Assembly: GCA_964421595.1 (NCBI GenBank)
Contig: CAYQXY010000025.1
Span: 16,358-80,357, forward strand
Origin: PXAP01 sp964421595
GTDB lineage: Bacteria > Bacteroidota > Bacteroidia > Bacteroidales > PUMT01
DNA length: 64,000 nucleotides
Reading direction: 5' to 3'
The notes under the pieces: generated by a model
Seen by the model: the letters and a program-made list of their open reading frames with translations, nothing else
What the model was told of the DNA's origin: nothing
Database searches by the model: none
Shown: positions 56,685 through 64,000 of the stretch, piece after piece
Layout: the number at the start of each line of letters is the position of its first letter
Numbering within the stretch: position 1 is the first letter of the stretch
Translations under genes and position numbers: made by a program

Positions 56685-57506
56685 TTATTCAGGCAAGTTA
56701 ATAAAAAATGACTTCAACTCGGCTCTTAAAACTTTACCAAATGCCTGTATGATATTATTATCTGAATCCTGTAATATGTCAGGAAAGTCTTCAATTCCGG
56801 TTTTCCCACTTGTAACCTGATCAATATAAATATTTATTACCTTTTTATTTGCCATCGATGTTTCAGATTCCGGATTTTTGCTCAATTCCTGGAAAAACTT
56901 ACATGTAAAATCGAATCTATTTCTATGTTGCTGTGAAAAGACTTCCGGTATCCAGACAAAAGAGGCGAAATAATCAAATCTGTTTTTGATATTTGCGAGA
57001 ACCTTACCGGAAAGTTCTCCGGAAGAAACACCTCTTAAAAGGTAAATTTCAGCATATCTCAAAACACCGATCGCGCCATAAGCATCCAGATCATCACATA
57101 ATGAGAGAAGAGTTAACACACTGAAACTGTTTTCGGTCTCCTCTGTAATGTAATTTTTATTGTCATGCTTTTCAATCGCAATGAGTGCCGGAGCAGTGTC
57201 TGTCTTAAAAAGCCGGGGATTTTTATGTATAAATTGCTCACAAAGCATTCTGCTGTCCAATCCGTGATCTGCCTTGAGATTCCGTGTGAGTCCGGTATCA
57301 TGAAAAAACACTGCAAGTATTAAATTATCTGCCTGCTCCTGAGTAATGAAGACCTTTAAGCCGGCAAGTTCATTAACAAGGGATTTAGCATAGCACCAAA
57401 CCCGCAAATGATGTTCATGATCATGTGAGGGAAGGGGAGTTGTTTTGAACAGTTGCCTGACATGACGGTAAAGAATTGACAGAAACTTATCTTCTGCATT
57501 CTCCAT
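56685..57506 (-). CDS. HD-domain phosphohydrolase-like protein
   Basis: The frame is open up to a TTG at 57563, but that TTG falls inside the terminator hairpin of the upstream gene. So a start at ATG 57506 (MENAEDKFLS) or ATG 57536 is more likely; 57506 gives 273 residues. HD-type metal site: PSHDHEHHLRVWCYA and LAVFFHDTGLTRNLKADHG, with LSLCDDLDAYG further on, as in HD phosphohydrolases. The C-terminal 120 residues have no named domain. Substrate unknown. Confidence 0.7.
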   Translation of the reverse strand: MENAEDKFLSILYRHVRQLFKTTPLPSHDHEHHLRVWCYAKSLVNELAGLKVFITQEQADNLILAVFFHDTGLTRNLKADHGLDSRMLCEQFIHKNPRLFKTDTAPALIAIEKHDNKNYITEETENSFSVLTLLSLCDDLDAYGAIGVLRYAEIYLLRGVSSGELSGKVLANIKNRFDYFASFVWIPEVFSQQHRNRFDFTCKFFQELSKNPESETSMANKKVINIYIDQVTSGKTGIEDFPDILQDSDNNIIQAFGKVLRAELKSFFINLPE

Positions 57507-57542
57507 AGCCCTGCTACCTTGAGTTAATGGCTGCATAAAAGT

Positions 57543-57572
57543 AAAAAAAAGCAGAAAAGACAACTTTTCTGC
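57543..57572 (-). terminator. Rho-independent terminator of the small HTH gene
   Basis: On the minus strand GCAGAAAAG and CTTTTCTGC form a perfect 9-bp stem with loop TTGT, followed by eight T's. It lies 27 nt after the stop of the small HTH gene and before the HD gene. Confidence 0.85.
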
Positions 57573-57598
57573 TTGTGGAACAAAAAGTGTATCGGATA

Positions 57599-57850
57599 TT
57601 AGTTAACGCCTTCTTTATGAAGAATTTCTCTAGCCATATCTAATATTGTGGTATCATCCAATACTACTATACCTCCGTTTGGGCCTTTTTCAAGGTGAAT
57701 CCCTACAGTTTCTCCATCCTGATAATTTGCTCCTCCAAAATAATTTCTGACTGTTTCTACACTCAGATTCAATTCTTCGGCTATTCTTCTCATGCTTCCA
57801 TCAGGTAAGCTGTCTTTGATCTTGCGTAGTTCATTGAATGTTATAGTCAT
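57599..57850 (-). CDS. Small HTH DNA-binding protein
   Basis: The protein is 83 residues without a signal. Residues about 3-40 form a helix-turn-helix: FNELRKIKDSLPDGSMRRIA, then EELNLSVETVRNYFGG. The C-terminal half (GIHLEKGPNGGIVVLDDTTI) has no known fold. Proteins like this are conserved in Bacteroidota. No target is known. It has its own terminator and is therefore probably a single-gene transcript. Confidence 0.7.
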   Translation of the reverse strand: MTITFNELRKIKDSLPDGSMRRIAEELNLSVETVRNYFGGANYQDGETVGIHLEKGPNGGIVVLDDTTILDMAREILHKEGVN

Positions 57851-57951
57851 ATCAATTAATTATTGGGGTTAGTAATTAGTGAAATCGAACTCATAAAAAT
57901 AATGATTTTGTTGGTTTATGGGCAATATTTTATGATAAAAAGGAAATAAAT

Positions 57952-59364
57952 TCACTCTTTAACTACATATATCTGACCAGTCTCAAAATTAACAACTTTT
58001 ACTTTTTCTCCCTTTTCAATGAATCCTACCAGTGATTTACTGTCATAGTGCTCACTATTGATTTCCACCCTGCCTGAAGGTCGCAGGGCCGTTGCTGCTA
58101 TACCTGACTGGCCTACCAGGTCCTTGAAGCGTGAGTCGAAACTGCTGTAGCCTTCACTTGTATTCTGAGTAGAATTAAGCACCAGATGAGAGAAAAGACT
58201 TGTAGTCAGTAGTTTGCTGCCAAGACTGATTGAGAGTCCTAGTGCAACAAAACTACTGAAAATAACAAGAAATAATGATTTGATGAACGGTTCAAGACCT
58301 GCACCCTCAAATTCCCAAACTATATTATCTATCATTGCCAGGGTCAAACCTGTCACCATCAAGGCAATCCCCGAGATACCAGCGACTCCGAATCCCGGAA
58401 TTACAAATATTTCTACTGCAAGAAGCAATATGCCCACAATGAAAAGGGCTATCTCCCAGTTCTGGGCAATTCCCTCAAGATAGAGCGGAGCAAAATATAA
58501 AATGGCCGCAAGGATGGCTGCACCTATAGGGAACCCGATTCCCGGGGTTTGAAGCTCAAAATATAACCCTCCTATCATAATCATTATCAGCAGACTCTGA
58601 AATACCGGATGGATCAGGAATCCGATAAGAGCCTCCATTGAGGTTAATTCATACTCAACTATATGGTAATCTTCAATGCCCGCTTTACTCAATACTTCGG
58701 GAATGCTTGATGCCAGCCCTTCAGAGTATCCAACTGCAATTGCTTCCTCGCTTGTTAGTGTAAGCACCCTGCCCGTATCTATAATTCCCGGAATATATGT
58801 TCCGGGGTCAACCATTGCCTCGGCTATCAGAGGATCACGGTGCCATGTGTATGTTGTATCTCCGTTATTAACAAGTGTATCTTTTCCATGAGATTCTGCT
58901 GTTGCTCTCATAGCTGCCCTCATAAAGGACTGGTACTTGTCAGGAACTGCTGCTCCCTGGGCATCGACAACGGTAGCTGCACCAATACTGGCACCGGGAC
59001 GCATGTAGATATTCTGGGCTGCAATAGCTATGAGGGCACCCGCCGATATTGCATTATTATCGATGTATACAATTACCGGGATTGGAGTGTTGAGTATCCT
59101 GGTTCGTATTGAATCAGCAGCCTGAACTAATCCTCCATATGTATTCATATGAATCAGAACATAGTCTGCGCCAAGTTCTTCTGCTTCATTAAAACTTTGC
59201 TGAGTCTGACGCCAAAGTCCCGGACCGACTTCCGATCTCATGTCAAACTGGTAGACCAGAGTTTTGTTTTCAGGTATTGTATCGGCTAATACAGTCTGGC
59301 AAACAGCTAAAAGGACAACTACAACGGCTGTTATGGTTTTGAATAAAAATTCAGTTTTTATCAT
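57952..59364 (-). CDS. NfeD family membrane serine protease, full-length
   Basis: The protein is 470 residues. Signal or anchor (10-28), then a ClpP-like protease domain (about 35-230): VLIHMNTYGGLVQAADSI, DNNAISAGALIAIAA with the expected nucleophile S107, GASIGAATVV, and K143 (VPDKYQSFMRA) as the likely partner Lys. Several membrane helices (about 250-375) and a C-terminal OB-fold NfeD domain follow (SGIAATALRPSGRVEINSEH). The family cuts hydrophobic C-terminal segments of membrane proteins such as stomatin in archaea. No stomatin gene is adjacent here, unlike the usual neighbourhood. Confidence 0.88.
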   Translation of the reverse strand: MIKTEFLFKTITAVVVVLLAVCQTVLADTIPENKTLVYQFDMRSEVGPGLWRQTQQSFNEAEELGADYVLIHMNTYGGLVQAADSIRTRILNTPIPVIVYIDNNAISAGALIAIAAQNIYMRPGASIGAATVVDAQGAAVPDKYQSFMRAAMRATAESHGKDTLVNNGDTTYTWHRDPLIAEAMVDPGTYIPGIIDTGRVLTLTSEEAIAVGYSEGLASSIPEVLSKAGIEDYHIVEYELTSMEALIGFLIHPVFQSLLIMIMIGGLYFELQTPGIGFPIGAAILAAILYFAPLYLEGIAQNWEIALFIVGILLLAVEIFVIPGFGVAGISGIALMVTGLTLAMIDNIVWEFEGAGLEPFIKSLFLVIFSSFVALGLSISLGSKLLTTSLFSHLVLNSTQNTSEGYSSFDSRFKDLVGQSGIAATALRPSGRVEINSEHYDSKSLVGFIEKGEKVKVVNFETGQIYVVKE

Positions 59365-59495
59365 TGAAAGTACCTTAAAGCTAAAAACAGTTAAAAGATT
59401 AATGAAAAATGAACTGCTTTGTTTTATACAAAAATAGCATAAAATATGATCTGTTCATAATTTGATACATTCTCATTTTAAGTGTTATTTTTTTT

Positions 59496-59503
59496 TAACT
59501 TTG
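59496..59503 (+). promoter_or_regulatory. -7 element before purB
   Basis: TAACTTTG fits TAnnTTTG and lies 26 nt before the purB ATG. The nearest TTTG (59461-59464) is 31 nt upstream, too far for a standard -33 box, so the call rests on the -7 element. Confidence 0.45.
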
Positions 59504-59529
59504 CCCGTGCTCATTCAAATTCCTGAATT

Positions 59530-60879
59530 ATGAACCTAAATAAACTTACTGCATTATCCCCTGTAGATGGAAGATACCGGCAGCAGGTTGACGAACTCGC
59601 TGTTTTTTTTTCTGAATATGCTCTTATAAAATACCGCGTATTTGTTGAAATAGAATATTTTATTGCTTTAAGTGAAATACCGTTGTCTGGCCTCAACAGT
59701 CTGGAAAAGGGAAGACTTGAAGATTTACGAAATATTTATAATAATTTCAGAATTGAAGATGCAGAAAGAATAAAAGAGATTGAAAAAATTACCAACCATG
59801 ATGTTAAAGCTGTAGAGTACTTTGTAAAAGAGCAGTTCAGCAATCTTGGATTTGAAGCATACAGTGAGTTTGTGCATCTCGGACTCACAAGTCAGGACAT
59901 TAATAATACAGCTGTTCCCCTGTCCTTAAAGGACGCTGTTAACGAAGTATATTTTCCGCTGATTAAAGAATTGCTTTCAGTACTTAAAGAGCTGCAAACA
60001 TCCTGGGCAGACATACCAATGCTTGCAAGAACACATGGTCAACCTGCATCCCCTACGAGGCTTGGTAAGGAGATAAAGGTATTTCATGAACGGCTGGTAA
60101 AACAGACTGAAATGATCAGGCACATCCCCTGGTCGGCAAAATTTGGTGGCGCTACCGGAAATTTTAATGCTCATCACGTTGCTTACCCTGATATTGACTG
60201 GGCCGGATTTGCAAATCACTTCCTGAATGAGATCCTTAAGCTTGACAGAACCCAGGTAACCACTCAGATTGAACATTATGATAATCTGGCTGCACTATTT
60301 GACAATCTAAAACGGGTAAATACCATATTGATTGATCTGTGCAGGGATTTGTGGACTTATATATCGATGGACTATTTCAAACAAACAATTAAGGCCGGCG
60401 AAGTTGGTTCATCAGCAATGCCCCACAAGGTAAATCCAATTGACTTTGAAAACGCAGAAGGGAATCTTGGGATGGCAAATGCGGTTTTTGAGCATTTGTC
60501 ATTAAAATTGCCTGTATCCAGACTTCAACGGGACCTTACCGACTCAACGGTAATGCGAAATATAGGTGTACCCCTGGCCCATACTGTCATTGCCATAAAG
60601 TCGTTAAAAAAGGGGATGGGCAAAATAACCGTAAATAAAACAGTTATTGAATCAGATCTTGAAGATAACTGGATTGTAATTGCAGAGGCTGTTCAGACTA
60701 TATTGAGAAGGGAAGGGTATCCGTCACCTTTTGAAGTTCTCAAGGATCTTACCAGAACAGGAAAGAAACTGACACAGAAAGACTTCAAGGTTTTCATTGA
60801 CTCCCTGGAAATTGACGGTAAAATCAAGAATGAGTTGAAGGCTATAACTCCATTCAATTATACAGGAATCAGGTTATAG
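59530..60879 (+). CDS. purB: Adenylosuccinate lyase
   Basis: The protein is 449 residues. The fumarase/aspartase superfamily signature is GSSAMPHKVNPIDFEN (about 293-308; the mobile-loop catalytic Ser). The general acid is H169 in ARTHGQPASPTRLGK; HLGLTSQDINNTA and NRDLTDSTVM-like RDLTDSTVMRN are also present. It splits adenylosuccinate and SAICAR in purine synthesis. It opens a same-strand run with an ABC exporter 22 nt downstream. Confidence 0.95.
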   Translation: MNLNKLTALSPVDGRYRQQVDELAVFFSEYALIKYRVFVEIEYFIALSEIPLSGLNSLEKGRLEDLRNIYNNFRIEDAERIKEIEKITNHDVKAVEYFVKEQFSNLGFEAYSEFVHLGLTSQDINNTAVPLSLKDAVNEVYFPLIKELLSVLKELQTSWADIPMLARTHGQPASPTRLGKEIKVFHERLVKQTEMIRHIPWSAKFGGATGNFNAHHVAYPDIDWAGFANHFLNEILKLDRTQVTTQIEHYDNLAALFDNLKRVNTILIDLCRDLWTYISMDYFKQTIKAGEVGSSAMPHKVNPIDFENAEGNLGMANAVFEHLSLKLPVSRLQRDLTDSTVMRNIGVPLAHTVIAIKSLKKGMGKITVNKTVIESDLEDNWIVIAEAVQTILRREGYPSPFEVLKDLTRTGKKLTQKDFKVFIDSLEIDGKIKNELKAITPFNYTGIRL

Positions 60880-60901
60880 TTCCTGTTACTTTAAACAAAC
60901 T

Positions 60902-62722
60902 ATGAAGAATATCGGAAAGATATTGCAGTTCCTTTTACCATACTGGCAAAAAGGAGCCTTGAATATATCATTTAATCTTTTATCGGCCGTTTTTGCGGTC
61001 TCTTCAGTAGCAATTGCAATCCCATTCCTTGGAATCCTGTTCCAGAATAAACCTGAAATAGAGAGTGCAGGTGAGTTTCAGTATACAGTTGATTCCCTGC
61101 TGGAGCATTTCAACTACTATATCAGTAATATGATAACAACTCAGGGACCTACACGAGCCCTGATATTTCTTAGTCTGCTGATTATTATGATGTCATTCTT
61201 TAAAACTTTCTTTCATTTTCTGGGCATGTACTATCTTGCTCCGATAAGGAATGGTGTTGTAAGGGATATTCGTGATCAGATTTATGATAAGGTTATGGTT
61301 CTTCCATTGTCCTACTTTTCTGAAACACGGAAAGGTGATGTTATCGCCCGCATGACAGGTGATGTGCAGGAAATAGAGACTTCCGTTGTAAGTTCACTGG
61401 AAATGTTGTTTCGTGATCCGATACAGGTTATAATATATCTCAGTGCTTTGTTCTATATGAGTACTTCGCTTACTCTGTTTGTTCTGATCCTGCTCCCCAT
61501 AAGTGGATTTATAATTGGACGATTAGGAAGGACACTTAAACAGACTTCCATGAAGGGACAAAAAAAGATGGGTGTACTTCTTTCAATTATTGAAGAAACA
61601 CTTGGAGGCCTCAGAATAATCAAGGCCTTTAATGCAGAAAATAAAATGAGGGAAAGGTTTCGGGGGACCAATGAATTATATACCAGGATAATGGTCCGGA
61701 TGCAGAGAAGACGTTCCCTTGCAACACCATTGAGTGAATTTCTTGGAACCATAGTCATGATCATCATAATGGTTTACGGGGCTTCACTGGTACTTGCCGA
61801 GACAGGAGACCTTAATTCAGAAGATTTTATAGGTTACCTGGTGCTGTTTTATTTAATAATTGCTCCTTCAAAATCATTCTCCGGTGCTATGTATAACATT
61901 CAGAAAGGCCTGGCATCGGTTGACAGGGTGCAGGAGGTACTGAATGCTGAAAATAATATTAAGGACAGACCCGATGCAATAGCATTAAGTGATTTTTCAG
62001 GGTCAATAGAATATAAAAATGTTTTCTTCAGGTATGATCACTTTGAGGTACTGAAGGATATAAACCTTAAAATAGAAAAGGGAAAAACAATTGCCCTCGT
62101 TGGACAGTCAGGTTCGGGCAAGTCTACTATGGCCGACCTGCTTCCCCGGTTCTATGATATTGAGCAGGGAGAAATACTGATTGATGGTATTTCGGTAAAA
62201 GATTACAAAATAAAGGATCTGCGTGGATTGATGGGGAATGTGAACCAGGATCCGATTCTGTTTAATGATTCCTTTTATAACAATATTGCCTTTGGGGTGG
62301 AAAATACCACCGAGGAAGAAGTTATGGCTGCAGCAAGGGTAGCTAATGCTCATGACTTTATCATGTCGACCAAACATGGTTATTTTACAAGGATTGGGGA
62401 CAGGGGAAGTAAGTTGTCAGGCGGACAGCGGCAGCGGATCAGTATTGCAAGGGCTGTATTGAAGAACCCGCCTATTATGATCCTCGATGAAGCAACCTCT
62501 GCACTCGACACCGAATCGGAAAGGCTGGTGCAGGATGCGCTTTTTAAACTTATGAAGAACAGGACGTCGCTGGTGATTGCCCACAGGCTATCAACCATCC
62601 AGTTTGCCGATGAAATATGTGTAATGCATGAAGGTAAAATTGTTGAAAGGGGTAAACACGGATTTTTGCTTGATTTAAATGGTTATTACCGGAAATTGCA
62701 TGATATGCAATTGTTTTCCTGA
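60902..62722 (+). CDS. MsbA-like ABC exporter (fused permease and ATPase)
   Basis: The protein is 606 residues. A six-helix membrane domain occupies about 20-335. The ATPase follows: Walker A GQSGSGKST (401-409), signature LSGGQ (505-509), Walker B IMILDEATSALD (525-536), H-loop IAHRLST. This matches half-size lipid flippases and exporters of the MsbA group. It lies 22 nt after purB and 57 nt before a glycosyltransferase gene, which fits export of a lipid-linked or envelope compound. The substrate is unproven. Confidence 0.9.
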   Translation: MKNIGKILQFLLPYWQKGALNISFNLLSAVFAVSSVAIAIPFLGILFQNKPEIESAGEFQYTVDSLLEHFNYYISNMITTQGPTRALIFLSLLIIMMSFFKTFFHFLGMYYLAPIRNGVVRDIRDQIYDKVMVLPLSYFSETRKGDVIARMTGDVQEIETSVVSSLEMLFRDPIQVIIYLSALFYMSTSLTLFVLILLPISGFIIGRLGRTLKQTSMKGQKKMGVLLSIIEETLGGLRIIKAFNAENKMRERFRGTNELYTRIMVRMQRRRSLATPLSEFLGTIVMIIIMVYGASLVLAETGDLNSEDFIGYLVLFYLIIAPSKSFSGAMYNIQKGLASVDRVQEVLNAENNIKDRPDAIALSDFSGSIEYKNVFFRYDHFEVLKDINLKIEKGKTIALVGQSGSGKSTMADLLPRFYDIEQGEILIDGISVKDYKIKDLRGLMGNVNQDPILFNDSFYNNIAFGVENTTEEEVMAAARVANAHDFIMSTKHGYFTRIGDRGSKLSGGQRQRISIARAVLKNPPIMILDEATSALDTESERLVQDALFKLMKNRTSLVIAHRLSTIQFADEICVMHEGKIVERGKHGFLLDLNGYYRKLHDMQLFS

Positions 62723-62779
62723 ACCTGCTGTTGTCGTGGCAACTGAAGAAAATAATAAAATCTAAACTGCATAGAAATT

Positions 62780-63739
62780 ATGAAAATAAGCGGGTTTACT
62801 ATGGGTAAGAACATAAGTAAGCTGTATTATCCTATGAAGGAATCTATACTGTCTATCCTGCCTGTAGTTGATGAATTTATTGTTGTCCTGGGCGACAGTG
62901 ACGAGGATGATACGACCAGGGAAGATATAGAATCAATCGGAAGCGATAAGATCAGAATAATAGACTCTGTATGGGACACCAGTGAGTACAAATCAGGTAC
63001 AATTTATGCCCAGCAGACACACCTTGCCAAAACTCATTGTTCGGGCGACTGGCTTTTTTATATTCAGGCCGATGAGGTTGTCCATGAGGATTATCTTCCA
63101 GTGATCAGGAAAAGATGCCTTGAATTAAAGGATGACAGAAGAGTTGACGGCTTACTTTTCAAATACATTCACTTCTGGGGAGATTACTGGCATTATCACG
63201 ATTCACATGGCTGGTACAGGAATGAAATCCGCATAATACGCAATGATCCTGAAATTATACCCTGGAGGGATGCACAGTCATTCAGGAAAATTCCCGATTT
63301 TGACGGTAAAGATTATAACCGGAAGAAAGGAACCTTTAAGCTTAATGTTGCCACAGTAGATGCATATATATATCATTATGGCTGGGTTCGCCCTCCAGGA
63401 TATATGAAAACCAAGTCAATTGTTTTCAACTCGCATTACAAGGAAACGAAGCAGGCAGATGTGCCTGGCAGAAATCATATAGGTGAAATGACATTTGATT
63501 ATGGGGTGATGAACAAGCTTCCCGTTTTTAAAAAAACTCATCCGGATGTACTAAAAGAGAAAATTTCTGAATTTAACTGGAAAGACTCACTTCAGTATAC
63601 AGGAAAAAGAAACAAAAGCAGGGTTCCGCACAAACATGAGAAACTTCGTTACCGGATAGTTTCCTTTATTGAAAAATATCTTCTTTTCGGACAACCGATA
63701 GGGGAGTTCAGGAATTACAAACTTATAAGGAGAAAATAA
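62780..63739 (+). CDS. Glycosyltransferase family 2-like protein
   Basis: The protein is 319 residues. The GT-A nucleotide-binding front reads LPVVDEFIVVLGDSDEDDTT. The metal-binding DxD-type stretch is WLFYIQADEVVHEDYLP. The rest, with IHFWGDYWHYHDSHGWYRNE, is typical of small GT2-like transferases of sugar residues, often for cell-surface polysaccharide or LPS-like glycan. No signal peptide or membrane helix. It is probably co-transcribed with the ABC exporter. Confidence 0.8.
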   Translation: MKISGFTMGKNISKLYYPMKESILSILPVVDEFIVVLGDSDEDDTTREDIESIGSDKIRIIDSVWDTSEYKSGTIYAQQTHLAKTHCSGDWLFYIQADEVVHEDYLPVIRKRCLELKDDRRVDGLLFKYIHFWGDYWHYHDSHGWYRNEIRIIRNDPEIIPWRDAQSFRKIPDFDGKDYNRKKGTFKLNVATVDAYIYHYGWVRPPGYMKTKSIVFNSHYKETKQADVPGRNHIGEMTFDYGVMNKLPVFKKTHPDVLKEKISEFNWKDSLQYTGKRNKSRVPHKHEKLRYRIVSFIEKYLLFGQPIGEFRNYKLIRRK

Positions 63740-63756
63740 AGGGTGGAATGATATTG

Positions 63757-63811
63757 GAGAGGAATTACAAGTTCCTTTTCAAGGAACTTGTGATCCCTTG
63801 AGGGGATGGCT
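63757..63811 (+). repeat. 55-nt hairpin repeat, copy A
   Basis: Identical over 55 nt to 63946-64000. It holds two hairpins: AAGTTCCTT-ttc-AAGGAACTT (63769-63789) and ATCCC-ttgag-GGGAT (63793-63807). It starts 18 nt after the glycosyltransferase stop, so one hairpin could act in termination or mRNA protection. Confidence 0.8.
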
Positions 63812-63909
63812 TCAAAGTATTTCCGGATTCCCTGCCTGGCGGCAGGAAACTTTTTTAAGGTCCAATCCTTTTAAAAACAAGTTTTTGGCGGCTTGTTGTC
63901 TTTATTGAA

Positions 63910-63945
63910 GACGAATTACAAGTTCCTTAAATTCCTTCGGAATTT
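63910..63945 (+). repeat. Half copy of the hairpin repeat
   Basis: GACGAATTACAAGTTCCTT opens as the full copies do, then diverges to AAATTCC-ttc-GGAATTT, another hairpin of the same shape with different bases. Confidence 0.6.
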
Positions 63946-64000
63946 GAGAGGAATTACAAGTTCCTTTTCAAGGAACTTGTGATCCCTTGAGGGGATGGCT
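63946..64000 (+). repeat. 55-nt hairpin repeat, copy B (at window edge)
   Basis: An exact second copy of 63757-63811; the window ends with it, so a longer array may continue. Confidence 0.8.

Noticed and set aside
57506..57563. Extension of the HD protein to a TTG at 57563
   Set aside because: The added codons run through the stem and T-run of a terminator hairpin, so they are probably not translated.

Overview
The window reads as a chromosomal segment of a carbohydrate- and peptide-using member of the Bacteroidota, probably on the Bacteroidales/Marinilabiliales side. The grounds are SusC/SusD pairing, TTTG / TAnnTTTG-type promoters, few Shine-Dalgarno sites, many lipoproteins with a Cys directly after the signal peptide, FISUMP and CHRD proteins, and the yicC-gmk-nadD order. 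I see no plasmid, phage, CRISPR array, rRNA or tRNA. The exact genus cannot be fixed from the sequence alone.

Layout. 1-6.6 kb: the 5' part of a PL8 polysaccharide lyase, a small TonB-C protein, a CHRD lipoprotein, a GH42 beta-galactosidase and a frameshifted AraC regulator. 6.7-15.8 kb: a same-strand metabolic island holding an ADP-forming acyl-CoA synthetase, a tandem ACT protein, a phenylacetate-CoA ligase, a PLP aminotransferase and a four-subunit 2-oxoacid:ferredoxin oxidoreductase. Together these can take amino acids through 2-oxoacids to acyl-CoA, reduced ferredoxin and ATP. 16-22 kb (minus): nadD, gmk, yicC, a MATE exporter and an M3 peptidase. 22.3-33.7 kb: two tandem ROK regulators, a SusC/SusD pair, a CBM9-like protein, a GHL10-like hydrolase and a broken GH29 fucosidase. 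33.7-35.7 kb: M28 peptidase, deformylase-like protein, zinc ribbon. 35.8-50.4 kb: carbohydrate-active genes without SusCD: a gutted GH3, a large serine esterase, CE15, a sugar isomerase-like lipoprotein, a GH30-like protein, GH32, a TauE-type permease and a GH2 mannosidase. 50.6-55.3 kb: a FISUMP lipoprotein and a carotenoid operon (crtI, crtB, idi, crtYcd). 55.3-64 kb: tilS, an HD protein, a small HTH protein, NfeD, purB, an MsbA-like ABC exporter, a glycosyltransferase and a block of hairpin repeats at the edge.

Most unusual content. (1) A dispersed repeat of about 150 nt that can fold into several hairpins, with two full and two partial copies, whose paired bases differ between copies in ways that keep the stems. 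(2) A relic of a group IIC intron starting 4 nt after the T-run of the terminator behind susD, with no reverse transcriptase. (3) Several independently damaged carbohydrate genes (GH29, GH3, AraC), showing that glycan-use functions are being lost here. (4) Tandem paralogous ROK regulators in front of a SusCD pair. None of these is proven to be a new system. The structured repeat is the best candidate for something undescribed.
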